Origin: Terriglobales bacterium
GTDB taxonomy: Bacteria > Acidobacteriota > Terriglobia > Terriglobales > Acidobacteriaceae
Direction of reading: 5' to 3'
Assembly (NCBI GenBank): GCA_035764005.1
Contig: DASTZZ010000115.1
Span: 62,001 to 126,000, forward strand
Length of the DNA: 64,000 nt
In this document: positions 34,888-43,940 of the stretch, piece after piece
Layout of the letters: each line of letters opens with the position of its first letter
Position numbering within the stretch: position 1 is the first letter of the stretch
The notes under the pieces: generated by a model
Seen by the model: the letters and a program-made list of their open reading frames with translations, nothing else
The model's database searches: none
What the model was told of the DNA's origin: nothing
Made by a program: the position numbers and the translations under genes

Positions 34888-35742
34888 ATGAATACGAAGA
34901 GAGTCGCAGTCGTTACCGGCAGCTCCAGCGGCTTTGGCTTGCTGACGGTCGTGGAACTCGCAAAAGCTGGACATTTCGTTGTTGCGACCATGCGCGATGT
35001 GAATCGGCGCGAGCGATTGGACGCTGCGCTCGCGTCTGCCGGAAAACTGGCTGATCGAGTCGAGGTGCGACAGCTTGACATAACAGAATTCGAGAAAATT
35101 CCTTCAGTAATCTCCGATATAGCTCGCGATCACAGTCGCATTGATGTTCTCGTGAATAACGCAGGCTTTGCCGTCGGTGGCTTTGCGGAAGATGTCGCCC
35201 TCGACGAACTGCGGCTGCAGCTCGATACAAACTTCTTCGGGCAAGTTGCCGTGACAAAGGCCGTGCTTCCAACGATGCGCGCGCAACGATCCGGGCACAT
35301 CATTATGGTCTCTTCCATTTTGGGACTAATCGGACAGCCGATGGTTTCGAGCTACTGCGCTTCGAAGCACGCCCTCGAAGGATGGGCTGAAGCGTTACGC
35401 ATCGAAGTTCGGTCGCTTGGAATCAAAGTTGTGTTGGTCGAACCAGGCGGCTACAAAACAGACATCTGGACTCGCAATGTTCTGGTCAGTCGAGCATCGA
35501 CGGACGGCACGTCTCCGAACAAAGAACGTAGCAGGAGGTACGTCGATGGCGTGAAGGAGTCGCATCGAGAGTTGCCGGACCCGATCGATGTGGCAAGCCT
35601 GATCGTTCGCGTCTCGCAGGATCCGAATCCAAAGCTGCGCTACCGCTCAGGACGGGACGCCAAGATGGGCTACTTCATGCGCGCGATGCTGCCCTGGAGC
35701 GTTTGGGAGCGTATGGTGGAAAGGCGAACGAAGATTGGTTGA
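34888..35742 (+). CDS. Short-chain dehydrogenase/reductase
   Basis: 284 aa, classical SDR. Cofactor motif TGSSSGFG (residues 10-17), NNAG at about 87-90, and catalytic S-Y-K (VSSILGLIG; YCASKHALEGWAEALR). The acidic residue D64 (QLDITE) is the conserved adenine-contact position. The substrate is unknown. The end (about 230-284) is longer than in minimal SDRs and basic. The ATG has no Shine-Dalgarno; TACAAT lies 8 nt upstream, so leaderless translation is possible. It is followed after 10 bp by a second SDR in the same operon. Confidence 0.9.
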   Translation: MNTKRVAVVTGSSSGFGLLTVVELAKAGHFVVATMRDVNRRERLDAALASAGKLADRVEVRQLDITEFEKIPSVISDIARDHSRIDVLVNNAGFAVGGFAEDVALDELRLQLDTNFFGQVAVTKAVLPTMRAQRSGHIIMVSSILGLIGQPMVSSYCASKHALEGWAEALRIEVRSLGIKVVLVEPGGYKTDIWTRNVLVSRASTDGTSPNKERSRRYVDGVKESHRELPDPIDVASLIVRVSQDPNPKLRYRSGRDAKMGYFMRAMLPWSVWERMVERRTKIG

Positions 35743-35752
35743 GGAGAAGCTT

Positions 35753-36469
35753 GTGAGTGCTCCATTGCAGGACAAAGTCGCCATCGTAACCGGTGGAAGC
35801 CGCGGCATCGGCCTGGCGATTGCCGAGAAGCTTGCCGGAATGGGATGCGAGGTCGTAATCACTGCGCGCAAGCGCGACGAATTGGAAAAGGTCGCGCAGA
35901 GTATTCGCAAGACTGGCGGCAAATGCGAAGGCGTGCCTTGTGACGTGAGCTCGCTATCCGACGTGCAGCAACTCGCGGGCAAGATCGGCGATCGCCCGAA
36001 GAAGCTCAAGATCGTGATCAACAACGCCGGAATCGGCGGCTTTTCGTCACCGCTGCACGAGACCGATCCTGAGACTTGGGACAAAATCATCAATACCAAT
36101 CTGCGTGGTGTGTACTACATGATCCGCGCATTTGCCCCCATCTTGATCGCGAACGGCGGAGGCGACATCGTCAACATCTCCTCGCTCGCGGGCAAGAACG
36201 CGTTGCCGAATGGCGCGACTTACTCGGCTTCGAAATGGGGCCTGAACGGATTGTCGTACTCGGTTGCAGAAGAGCTGCGGGCGCACAACATTCGCGTGAC
36301 CGTGGTCTGTCCCGGATCGGTGAACACAGACCTGAGTCCGCACACCGGAAAGAATCTCAGCAAAATGCTGCAACCGGCCGACGTGGCGCATGTCGTGGCG
36401 ATGGTCGTTACGCAGGCGCCACAGTCTTTCGCTAGCGAGATCCTTCTGCGGCCTACGCAAAAACCTTAA
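35753..36469 (+). CDS. Short-chain dehydrogenase/reductase (3-oxoacyl-reductase-like)
   Basis: 238 aa from a GTG with GAGGAG at 6-nt spacing. TGGSRGIG (about residues 14-21) is the cofactor loop, NNAGIGG the structural motif, and SSLAGKNALPNGATYSASKWG carries the catalytic Ser, Tyr and Lys. The end VVCPGSVNTDLSPH is typical of FabG-like SDRs. It is probably co-transcribed with the preceding SDR. The substrate cannot be deduced. Confidence 0.9.
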   Translation: MSAPLQDKVAIVTGGSRGIGLAIAEKLAGMGCEVVITARKRDELEKVAQSIRKTGGKCEGVPCDVSSLSDVQQLAGKIGDRPKKLKIVINNAGIGGFSSPLHETDPETWDKIINTNLRGVYYMIRAFAPILIANGGGDIVNISSLAGKNALPNGATYSASKWGLNGLSYSVAEELRAHNIRVTVVCPGSVNTDLSPHTGKNLSKMLQPADVAHVVAMVVTQAPQSFASEILLRPTQKP

Positions 36470-36473
36470 AGCT

Positions 36474-36613
36474 GAACACGGAGGACACGAAGGACACAGA
36501 GGTTGTCACCGGCGTCGACACCAATGTCGTGCATGCGACGAACTCTCTATCTATAAGAAGAGATTTGCAACAAACTCTGACAATCCTTCGTGACCTCCGT
36601 GACCTCCGTGTTC
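36474..36613. repeat. Inverted-repeat element, ACGGAGGACACGAAGG family
   Basis: The left arm starts GAACACGGAGGACACGAAGG (36474-36493). The right arm (36585-36613), read in reverse, starts GAACACGGAGGTCACGGAGG. It fills the gap between the second SDR and a HAD hydrolase gene, beginning 5 nt after the SDR stop, so it may also act as that transcript's 3' structure. Confidence 0.65.
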
Positions 36614-36623
36614 AATCCGCCGT

Positions 36624-37361
36624 TTGATTTATTCTCAAGTCGTGTCAGCCCACCTCCAGAACGGAACGCCGCAAACGCTGCTCATCGACGCGGATGACAC
36701 GCTCTGGGAGAACAACATCTACTTCGAGCGCGCGATTGCAGATTTCATCTCTTTCCTCAATCATCACGCGTTCACGCCGGAGCAGGTTCGCGCGCGGCTG
36801 AACGAAGTCGAGAGGGAGTCGATCAAGACGCACGGATACGGCATTCGCAGTTTTGCCAACGCGCTCTGCAAGACATTCGAGTGTCTGAGCGTCGAAGCAT
36901 TGACAGGAGAGCTGCGCGATAAAATCCATGCGTTTGCATTTCGGATTGCCGAGTATCCGGTAGAAGTTATCGCGGGAGTTCCAGAAACGCTCAAGCATCT
37001 CAACGCGCGAGAGCATCACCTCATCCTGATGACCAAAGGCAATCCTGCCGAGCAGATTTCCAAAGTGGAACGATCGGGATTGCAGGAGTACTTCGCTGCC
37101 GTGGAAGTTGTGGCAGAGAAGAATGCGGGAGCCTATCACGGCGTCGCTGAAAAGTATGGTCTTGATCAGGAGGTTACATGGATGGTCGGCAACAGCCCGC
37201 GTTCCGACGTGAATCCGGCGCTGGAGGCTGGCTTGCACGCCGTGTTTGTGCCGCATGACATGACTTGGGTCCTGGAGCACGAAGAGATCGGCACCCCCTC
37301 ACGTTCGGGACAGAGATTGCTGACTCTGGGGCGATTTACCGAGCTTCAGAAGCACTTCTGA
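36624..37361 (+). CDS. HAD-superfamily hydrolase
   Basis: 245 aa. The nucleophile motif DADDTLWEN gives D22 and D24. Motif II is LILMTKGN, the lysine lies near VVAEKN, and motif IV is WMVGNSPRSDVNPA. The cap is all-helical (about residues 30-110). This is a phosphatase-type HAD; the N-terminal DDTLWEN variant and GNSPRSD are typical of YjjG/5'-nucleotidase-like members. The substrate is unknown. The start could be TTG 36624 or GTG 36642; neither has a good ribosome-binding site. Confidence 0.85.
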   Translation: MIYSQVVSAHLQNGTPQTLLIDADDTLWENNIYFERAIADFISFLNHHAFTPEQVRARLNEVERESIKTHGYGIRSFANALCKTFECLSVEALTGELRDKIHAFAFRIAEYPVEVIAGVPETLKHLNAREHHLILMTKGNPAEQISKVERSGLQEYFAAVEVVAEKNAGAYHGVAEKYGLDQEVTWMVGNSPRSDVNPALEAGLHAVFVPHDMTWVLEHEEIGTPSRSGQRLLTLGRFTELQKHF

Positions 37362-37557
37362 AGCTGAACGTTAATCATTGCTGATACAGGCGTTCCCGCC
37401 CTAACCGTCATAAGTCTCGGACGGTCAAAGCGTTAGCTCAAAAGCCGCGATTACTGCCGGCGAGTCTTCTGGTGCACGATTCCTGAAACTTTCATCTGTT
37501 TTCGGGTTTTAATCAGGGGACGAACTGCTGTACTGTCGCACCTGGAGAGACGTTCCT

Positions 37558-39630
37558 ATGCACAAGAATCGGAAGCTATTGGCCTCGCTGCTTCTGCTTC
37601 TAACGCTGACTTCGGCGCTCGCCGTCGTCGCCGCCGACAAGAAGAAAAACAAAAAATCAAAAGCTCAGGCCAACGCTGCTGCGATGCAGATGGACGAGCA
37701 GAAGCGGGCGATCCACGTGCTCAATCGCTTTACCTTTGGCCCACGGCCGGGCGACGTGCAGCGTGTCGAAGCCATAGGCATCGACAACTGGTTCGAGCAA
37801 CAGCTTCATCCGGAGAAGATCGACGACTCGGCGCTCGAAGCGCGGCTAGCTCCGTTTCGAACGCTCAAGATGAGCACGAATGAGCTCGTGCGGGACTTCC
37901 CTCCTCCGCAGGTGATCAAGGCAGTCGAAAAAGGCAAGGCTTCGATCCCACGTGATCCGCAGGAAAAGGCGATCTACGAAGCAGCACTTGATCGTCAGCG
38001 CCAGAAGCAGGAAGCCAAGCAGGACGCTGCGAATGCTCAAGCCGCGGCGCAGAATGGCGACACCCAGGCCCCACCAGATGCCAGAGGAGGAAAACGACGT
38101 AGAGGCGGCGCCGATATGGAAGATCGCATGTACGCGTCGCTCAGCGCCGACTCTCTAATGGACGAGCCTCCTGACCAGCGCTTCAAAGATCTGATGAAGA
38201 TGGGGCCCGATGACATGCGCGCGGTTGCACGATCGCTGAATCAGCAGGAGCGCGAGCGACTGGTCGACGGCTTCACACCGCAGCAAAAGGAAACCTTGCT
38301 GGCAATGGTGAATCCGCAGCAAGTGGTGCAGGGCGAGCTTATCCAGGCGAAGCTGCTGCGCGCGATCTACAGCGAGCGCCAGCTTGATGAAGTGATGACC
38401 GACTTCTGGATGAACCACTTCAACGTCTTCATCAACAAAGGCGCTGATCGTTACATGCTCACCGCGTATGAGCGGGATGTGATTCGTCCGCATGCGCTGG
38501 GCAAATTCAAAGATCTGCTGGTGGCTACGGCGAAGAGCCCAGCGATGCTCTTCTACCTCGACAACTGGCAAAGCATTGGACCCGATTCCGATTTCGCGCG
38601 CTTCGGTGGAGAGCGCCAAAGGCCTGGCCGTTTGCGCCGCGGTCCGTTTGGAATGATCGTGTACGATCCGCCACGGCCGCGTCGCGAGCAGAATCCAGAA
38701 CAAAAGAAAAAACGTGCGAGTGGACTGAACGAGAACTACGCGCGCGAGATTATGGAGCTGCACACGCTCGGGGTCGATGGCGGCTACACACAGAAAGACG
38801 TCACGGAACTCGCGAAGGTGTTGACCGGCTGGACCATCGATAAGCCGCAACAGGGCGGCGAATTTAAGTTTGACGAGCGCCGTCACGAGCCGGGCACGAA
38901 GATCGTGCTTGGCAAGAAATTCAAAGAGGACGGCGAGAACGAAGGCATGAAGGCGCTCGACATGCTCGCGCACTATCCTTCGACGGCTCGCTTCATCTCC
39001 AAAAAGCTCGCGATGCGATTCGTCTCTGACGATCCACCGCAGTCGTTAGTGGATCACATGGCGAAAACTTTCTTGGACTCCGACGGCGACATCCGCGAAG
39101 TTCTGCGCACGATGTATCACTCGCCTGAGTTTTGGGCTCCGCAGACATATCGGGCAAAGGTAAAGACTCCGCTGGAATTTGTGGTTTCGGCGATCAGGGC
39201 GTCAGGTGCGGATGTGCAGACTCCGCAAGCTCTAAATAACCAATTGCAAAAGCTCGGCATGCCGCTGTATGCGATGCAGCCTCCCACCGGTTATTCGATG
39301 AAGGCCGACGCGTGGGTGAACTCTGCGGCGCTGCTGAATCGCATGAACTTCGGTTTGGCGCTGGCATCAGGAAAGCTGCCGGGCATTCAGTGGAATCCGT
39401 CGGCAACGTTGAACGAGAACCAAATGCCGCATGATCCTGACGGAGCATTAGCCAATTTCGAGAACGCGTTGCTCGACGGTGACGTATCGAAGCAGACGCA
39501 TGCGACGATTCTGAACGAATTGAATGATCCCCAAGCTGCAGCGCGCAACAACGTTCCGGCAGCCGAGGGTACAAATTTGCGACTAATCGCTGGATTGCTT
39601 CTGGGATCACCGGAGTTCCAGCGTCGATAG
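37558..39630 (+). CDS. Exported DUF1800 protein
   Basis: 690 aa with signal peptide (residues 5-26) and GGAGAG ahead of the ATG. The DUF1800 signature runs from HVLNRFTFGPRPGDVQRVEAIG through LDEVMTDFWMNHFNVFINKG, GLNENYAREIMELHTLGVDG and YTQKDVTELAKVLTGW to the end. A lysine/alanine/glutamine-rich insertion (about residues 140-185, with GGKRRRGGADMED) interrupts the conserved part. DUF1800 genes are usually paired with a DUF1501 gene, as here (45-bp gap). Biochemical function is unknown; both are exported. Confidence 0.88.
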   Translation: MHKNRKLLASLLLLLTLTSALAVVAADKKKNKKSKAQANAAAMQMDEQKRAIHVLNRFTFGPRPGDVQRVEAIGIDNWFEQQLHPEKIDDSALEARLAPFRTLKMSTNELVRDFPPPQVIKAVEKGKASIPRDPQEKAIYEAALDRQRQKQEAKQDAANAQAAAQNGDTQAPPDARGGKRRRGGADMEDRMYASLSADSLMDEPPDQRFKDLMKMGPDDMRAVARSLNQQERERLVDGFTPQQKETLLAMVNPQQVVQGELIQAKLLRAIYSERQLDEVMTDFWMNHFNVFINKGADRYMLTAYERDVIRPHALGKFKDLLVATAKSPAMLFYLDNWQSIGPDSDFARFGGERQRPGRLRRGPFGMIVYDPPRPRREQNPEQKKKRASGLNENYAREIMELHTLGVDGGYTQKDVTELAKVLTGWTIDKPQQGGEFKFDERRHEPGTKIVLGKKFKEDGENEGMKALDMLAHYPSTARFISKKLAMRFVSDDPPQSLVDHMAKTFLDSDGDIREVLRTMYHSPEFWAPQTYRAKVKTPLEFVVSAIRASGADVQTPQALNNQLQKLGMPLYAMQPPTGYSMKADAWVNSAALLNRMNFGLALASGKLPGIQWNPSATLNENQMPHDPDGALANFENALLDGDVSKQTHATILNELNDPQAAARNNVPAAEGTNLRLIAGLLLGSPEFQRR

Positions 39631-39675
39631 GTTACGCAGAGACGTTTTCTCAGCAGTAAGAATTGGAGTAGATAT

Positions 39676-40929
39676 ATGGCAATCACAAGAAGAGCATTCC
39701 TGAAGGGTGGCGCGATGGCGCTTGTGGGAACCTCGGCGATCCCGAGCTTCCTCACCCGGGCGGTCTATGGATCCACGGCTCCCATAACGGGAAAGAAGCG
39801 CCTGGTGGTGCTCTTTCAGCGCGGCGCCGCGGACGGTCTGAACATCGTCGTGCCGCACGGCGAGCAGGCGTATTACTCGATGCGTCCGACGATTGCTATT
39901 CCTCGTCCTTCAACCGGTCAGCTCTCGGCCATCGATCTCGATGGATTCTTTGGACTGCATCCTGCGATGGAATCTTTCAAGCCACTGTGGGATCAGGGAC
40001 ATCTCGCGATCATTCACGCTGCCGGCTCTCCCGACGAAACACGCTCGCACTTCGACGCGCAGGATTTCATGGAGTCGGGCACACCAGGATTGAAGTCCAC
40101 CGAAGATGGCTGGCTGAACCGCGCGATGCAGACGCTCCAGGAACAGCACTCTCCGTTTAGCGCAGTCGCGTTGAGCACAGCGCTGCCGCGTACGCTTGCG
40201 GGAAAATTTCCCGCAGTCGCGTTGAGCAACATCAATGACTTCGGCGTCGGCGGTCGCAATCCGAATGCAGCGCCGATCAGCAACACGTTCGAGGCGATGT
40301 ACGCGCAGTCGGTGGATAGCATCCTTCATGGCACCGGCCAAGAGACCTTCGAAGCCGTGAAGATGCTCAAGGCCGCCGATCCGGCGCGGTACACGCCGGC
40401 TCCCGGAGCAAATTATCCGCGTGGCCGATTTGGAGACAGCCTGCGACAAGTTGCACAACTGCTGAAAGCCGATCTTGGAGTAGAAGTGGCGTTCGCCGAT
40501 ATTGGCGGGTGGGACCATCATGTAAACGAAGGCAGCACACAAGGTCAGCTCGCTAACGTGCTGCGCGAGTTCTCGCAATCTATCGCAGCGTTCTGGAACG
40601 ACCTCGGCGATCTCGGCGAAAACACCGTGCTGGTTTCAATGTCAGAGTTCGGGCGCACCGCGCGTCAGAATGGCAACGGTGGCACGGACCACGGACACGC
40701 TAACGTGATGTTCGTTGTAGGTGGTCCAGTGCGCGGCGGAAAAGTGTACGGCCGCTGGCCGGGTCTCGATCAATCGCAGCTCTATCAAGGCCGCGACCTT
40801 GCGCTGACAACCGATTTCCGCCAGGTGCTCGGAGAAATGGTCGATCGCCACTTGGGAAATCGCGATCTCGCGCAGGTGTTCCCGGGATTCCAGAGTTCTT
40901 CGAACAAATTCTTGAGAATTTTGGGATAA
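39676..40929 (+). CDS. Tat-exported DUF1501 protein
   Basis: 417 aa. Tat signal TRRAFLKGGAMALVGTSAIP (residues 4-23), with GGAG ahead of the ATG. DUF1501 has a sulfatase/alkaline-phosphatase-like fold: the core shows LVVLFQRGAADGLNIVVPHG, AGSPDETRSHFDAQDFMESG, VAFADIGGWDHHVNEGST and VLVSMSEFGRTARQNGNGGT with the DHGHANVMFVVGG metal-type segment. It is downstream of the DUF1800 gene and likely functions with it on the outside of the cytoplasmic membrane; the reaction is not established. Confidence 0.9.
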   Translation: MAITRRAFLKGGAMALVGTSAIPSFLTRAVYGSTAPITGKKRLVVLFQRGAADGLNIVVPHGEQAYYSMRPTIAIPRPSTGQLSAIDLDGFFGLHPAMESFKPLWDQGHLAIIHAAGSPDETRSHFDAQDFMESGTPGLKSTEDGWLNRAMQTLQEQHSPFSAVALSTALPRTLAGKFPAVALSNINDFGVGGRNPNAAPISNTFEAMYAQSVDSILHGTGQETFEAVKMLKAADPARYTPAPGANYPRGRFGDSLRQVAQLLKADLGVEVAFADIGGWDHHVNEGSTQGQLANVLREFSQSIAAFWNDLGDLGENTVLVSMSEFGRTARQNGNGGTDHGHANVMFVVGGPVRGGKVYGRWPGLDQSQLYQGRDLALTTDFRQVLGEMVDRHLGNRDLAQVFPGFQSSSNKFLRILG

Positions 40930-40987
40930 CCGACGTCCCAAGCACTACTCGTCATCGCCGATTCGGGAGGACTGTTAACATAGGGGC

Positions 40988-41185
40988 ATGACACCAAGAG
41001 CACAGGATTTGCTCATCGCATTTGAGCACCTCGAAGCCGAGGAGAAGCGAGAATTCGCTGGCGAAATCCTGCGCCGGTGCTTGCCTTTTGATTCGGGTCC
41101 GCTAGCTGATAGCGAGATCGGCGCTGCGTCCTCTGCTCTCTTCCGTACACTCGCCGACGAAGATGCCGATACCAAGTCGCGGTGA
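40988..41185 (+). CDS. Putative antitoxin partner of the MazF-like toxin
   Basis: 65 aa, acidic, beginning MTPRAQDLLIAFEHLEAEEK with a helical amphipathic N-terminus and a polar tail. No clear DNA-binding motif is visible. It overlaps the toxin gene by 23 bp, a typical toxin-antitoxin arrangement that sets stoichiometry. The function is inferred from this position only. Confidence 0.65.
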   Translation: MTPRAQDLLIAFEHLEAEEKREFAGEILRRCLPFDSGPLADSEIGAASSALFRTLADEDADTKSR

Positions 41186-41486
41186 GGTTTGGCTCATCGA
41201 TTTTGGTTTCGCCGGCAAGACCAGACCTGCGCTCGTCGTTAGCGTCTCGTTTGGGGATCAGGATCGGGCACTAATCACTGTTGTACCTCACACGACTTCG
41301 CTGCGGGGTTCGCAATTTGAAGTCACGGTTCCAGCGTCATTCCTGAAACCGGGCGCATTCCTTGTTCAAGGAGTGACCACTTTTCCGTCAGCCACGGCGT
41401 TGCACAAACTAGGTGCGCTCCGTCCTGAAGCTTTCGAAGAAGTGCTTTCCGCCTTGCTGCGCTGGCTGGGGTACTCGAAACCGTAG
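41163..41486 (+). CDS. MazF/PemK-like endoribonuclease toxin
   Basis: 107 aa. The N-terminus PSRGEVWLIDFGFAGKTRPALVVS matches the PemK/MazF beta-barrel start, with the family's RG-x-(V/I)-W motif followed by G-x-x-RP-x-(L/V)VVS. VVPHTTSLRG corresponds to the second conserved strand. These toxins cleave mRNA in a sequence-specific way and are neutralised by the overlapping upstream antitoxin. The active-site arginine of MazF is expected in the RPALVVS segment. The toxin start lies inside the antitoxin gene. Confidence 0.85.
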   Translation: MPIPSRGEVWLIDFGFAGKTRPALVVSVSFGDQDRALITVVPHTTSLRGSQFEVTVPASFLKPGAFLVQGVTTFPSATALHKLGALRPEAFEEVLSALLRWLGYSKP

Positions 41487-41539
41487 GAGTTGTTACGCCC
41501 GATTTCTTCGGGAAGTCCTTGCGTTCGGACTAAGGGAAC

Positions 41540-42046
41540 ATGACAGGCACAAAGTTGTATTGGATTGATGGCCCATGGCCAGGACAACTTGCGATTGCAT
41601 CGCGACCTCGAGGTGGAGAATGGCTCGCGGATGAAATGTTGACTTGGCGTCGGGCCGGAATCAGTCACATTGTCTCTTTGCTCACTTCCGAAGAAGAAAG
41701 AGATTTGAGTCTGACAAAGGAAGTTCGCGAAGCCGAATCGCAAGGAATGACATTCACATCTTTTCCGATTGCCGATCGTCGCATTCCAACTTCCGAAGCA
41801 TCGATAAGAAGCTTAGTCGAGAGGCTCAAGTCGGAACTTTTGAGTGGAGAAAAAGTTGTGATTCACTGCAGACAAGGAGTAGGTCGCAGCGGTTTGCTGG
41901 CTGCATCGATTCTTATCGGAAGAGGCTTTAGTCCCGGGACAGCTACCGATCAACTCAGCCATATTCGTGGAGTTGCAGTCCCTGAAACGGTCGAACAACG
42001 CGCATGGCTTGATCGTTTCGCATCGACCACCGTCACTTCGAAATAA
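41540..42046 (+). CDS. Dual-specificity/tyrosine-type protein phosphatase
   Basis: 168 aa. The PTP signature HCRQGVGRSG (residues 109-118) supplies nucleophile C110 and R116; D79 in PIADRRIP is the likely general acid. The start WIDGPWPGQLAIASRPRGGEWL resembles bacterial and archaeal cyclin-dependent-kinase-inhibitor-like phosphatases. It hydrolyses phosphotyrosine or other phosphomonoesters in the cytoplasm. It lies 53 bp after the toxin gene; co-transcription is possible but no link is known. Confidence 0.87.
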   Translation: MTGTKLYWIDGPWPGQLAIASRPRGGEWLADEMLTWRRAGISHIVSLLTSEEERDLSLTKEVREAESQGMTFTSFPIADRRIPTSEASIRSLVERLKSELLSGEKVVIHCRQGVGRSGLLAASILIGRGFSPGTATDQLSHIRGVAVPETVEQRAWLDRFASTTVTSK

Positions 42047-42383
42047 TTCCTCAGCTCAGAAATCCTGAATACGCATTCCCGGTGTCCAACTCAGAGGGAA
42101 ACTTCTCCACTCAGCAAAGGACTCCGCCCTGTGCATTCTGTGGAAGCTCTGAACAAAACTTCTCGCAGAAAATTTGCGCTGATGCCCAGCAATTCTTCAA
42201 GCGACACTGCAACATCTCTCTGCAGATTCTCGGAACGAACAACTTCTCGGAAGTTTTTCTCATGCTCCATCACATTTTTTTCTTTCACGCAAGTGATTGA
42301 ACGTTTATTGCTCACCAAGTCATCTCCGGATGCGTTGACAAAAATTCCGTGCGGGTTAGAATACGAATGCTTCCTGTCACTTC
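42047..42383. other. Intergenic region upstream of purC
   Basis: 337 bp without a convincing gene. A 59-codon minus-strand frame (42091-42270, starting MEHEKNFREVVRSENLQR) is open but has no ribosome-binding site and no recognisable motif. The purC promoter lies at its right end. Confidence 0.4.
42335..42362 (+). promoter_or_regulatory. Strong sigma-70-type promoter for purC
   Basis: TTGACA (42335-42340), a perfect -35, then a 16-nt spacer and TAGAAT (42357-42362). The predicted transcript start lies near 42369, about 15 nt ahead of the TTG at 42384. Confidence 0.7.
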
Positions 42384-43295
42384 TTGAGTAGAAATCACCC
42401 GACCTTGAATTCAGTGCTGACCCAACCCGACCTTCCCGCGACGTTGCATGCTCAGGGCAAGGTGCGGGACATCTACGAGGCGGGTGAGCATCTCCTCTTC
42501 GTCGCTTCGGACAGAATCTCGGCCTTCGACCACATTCTCGCCAGCACAATTCCCGATAAGGGAAAAGTTCTCACGCAGCTCTCGCTCTTCTGGTTTGATT
42601 TTCTGCGCAACGTGGTTCCGAATCACGTGATCACGGCGCGAGTGGAAGATTATCCCGAGCCGCTGCGTGAATTTGGCGAGCAACTTCGTGGAAGATCGAT
42701 GCTCGTGCGTCGCGCGAAGATGTTTCCAGTCGAGTGCGTGGCTCGCGGATACCTTTCCGGCTCCGGCTGGAAGGAATATCAACAGACCGGAGCGGTCTGT
42801 GGAATCAAACTTCCCGCGGGACTGCGCGAATCCGACCGCTTGCCGGAACCGATCTTCACTCCGGCGAGAAAATCGACGAGTGGACACGACATCAACATTC
42901 CATTTGCCGAAATGATGAAAATGGTCGGACAAACCACCGCAGAGAAGCTGCGCGATCTCACGCTTCGCATCTACTCGCTCGCGGTTGAGCACGCGAAAAA
43001 ACGCGGCATTGTCATTGCTGATACAAAGTTTGAATTCGGCCTGATCGATGGAAACATCGCTCTCGCCGACGAAGTACTCACTCCCGACTCCTCGCGCTTC
43101 TGGCCGGCCGAGAGCTACCGTCCTGGAGGACAGCAGCTCTCCTACGATAAGCAATTCGTGCGCGACTATCTTGAATCCATTCGGTGGGACAAGAACCCAC
43201 CGGCTCCCGCGCTTCCTGACCACATTGTTCAGAAGACGCGCGAGAAATACATTCAGGCGTACCGCCAACTCTCCGGCAAGGAGCTCGAACTGTGA
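42384..43295 (+). CDS. purC: Phosphoribosylaminoimidazole-succinocarboxamide synthase
   Basis: 303 aa, the longer form found in Acidobacteria and yeast. Family motifs include GKVRDIYEAGEHLLFVASDRISAFD, the central VECVARGYLSGSGWKEYQ, and DTKFEFGLIDGNIALADEVLTPDSSRFWP. It makes SAICAR from CAIR, aspartate and ATP in purine biosynthesis. The start is uncertain: TTG 42384, TTG 42405 or GTG 42411; none has a strong ribosome-binding site. It overlaps cvpA by 4 bp (GTGA), so the two are coupled. Confidence 0.95.
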   Translation: MSRNHPTLNSVLTQPDLPATLHAQGKVRDIYEAGEHLLFVASDRISAFDHILASTIPDKGKVLTQLSLFWFDFLRNVVPNHVITARVEDYPEPLREFGEQLRGRSMLVRRAKMFPVECVARGYLSGSGWKEYQQTGAVCGIKLPAGLRESDRLPEPIFTPARKSTSGHDINIPFAEMMKMVGQTTAEKLRDLTLRIYSLAVEHAKKRGIVIADTKFEFGLIDGNIALADEVLTPDSSRFWPAESYRPGGQQLSYDKQFVRDYLESIRWDKNPPAPALPDHIVQKTREKYIQAYRQLSGKELEL

Positions 43296-43864
43296 CGCTC
43301 GTTGACTGGGCCATCGTTGGCGTGATTTTGCTTTCGATCCTGTTGTCGGCTGCTCAAGGGTTCTTGTACGAGATCTTCTCTCTGGCCGGAGTGGTTCTCG
43401 GATACTTGAGCGCGGTTTGGGGATATCACCGTCTCTCGGGCGTATACCGCCCATACGTCAACGCAACTCAATACGCTGACATCGCCGCCTTCCTGACGAT
43501 CTTTTTCGCTGTGTTGATCCTCGCAGGAATGGTCGGACGCCTCGCACGTTGGGCGATGAAGGAAGTGGGATTCAGTTGGGTTGACCGTCTGCTCGGAGGA
43601 GCCTTCGGACTCGTTCGAGGCGTCGCTATCGTCACCGTCGGCGTGCTTGCGATCGCCGCATTTGCTCCTGACAATCAAGCCCTTGCCCGGTCGAGCATGG
43701 GCGGCTACTTCCTAGTGGCTGCTCGCACTGCGACCTGGGTTGCGCCTTACGATTTGCGCGCGCGTGTGCGCGCCGGGGCGCAGGCGATTGGCAAATGGCA
43801 GGAGGATGCGGAGTTGCGCGCCGAGTCTGGGAAGAAAGCTGTTCCGGCGGGGACAGCCAAGTAG
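43292..43864 (+). CDS. CvpA-family inner-membrane protein
   Basis: 190 aa with four predicted transmembrane segments (about residues 3-22, 26-46, 64-84 and 100-125). The family signature DWAIVGVILLSILLSAAQGF opens the protein and DRLLGGAFGLVRG lies mid-protein. CvpA-like proteins are linked to colicin V export and envelope stress in enterics; the general role is unclear. The start codon GTG overlaps the purC stop. The soluble C-terminus (about 145-190) is charged. Confidence 0.85.
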   Translation: MTLVDWAIVGVILLSILLSAAQGFLYEIFSLAGVVLGYLSAVWGYHRLSGVYRPYVNATQYADIAAFLTIFFAVLILAGMVGRLARWAMKEVGFSWVDRLLGGAFGLVRGVAIVTVGVLAIAAFAPDNQALARSSMGGYFLVAARTATWVAPYDLRARVRAGAQAIGKWQEDAELRAESGKKAVPAGTAK

Positions 43865-43940
43865 TTTTCATTCGCTCATACCCTGCGGCCTTGTGGCTGC
43901 CTGCTGTTGACTTGATTTATTGGCGTGTTTTGGAGGCTCT

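Noticed and set aside
42091-42270. 59-codon minus-strand frame upstream of purC
   Set aside because: It has no Shine-Dalgarno, codon use unlike neighbours and no motif; it is mentioned only in the intergenic entry.
42411-43454. 347-codon open frame antisense to purC and cvpA
   Set aside because: It overlaps two recognised coupled genes and gives an arginine-rich product without motifs.
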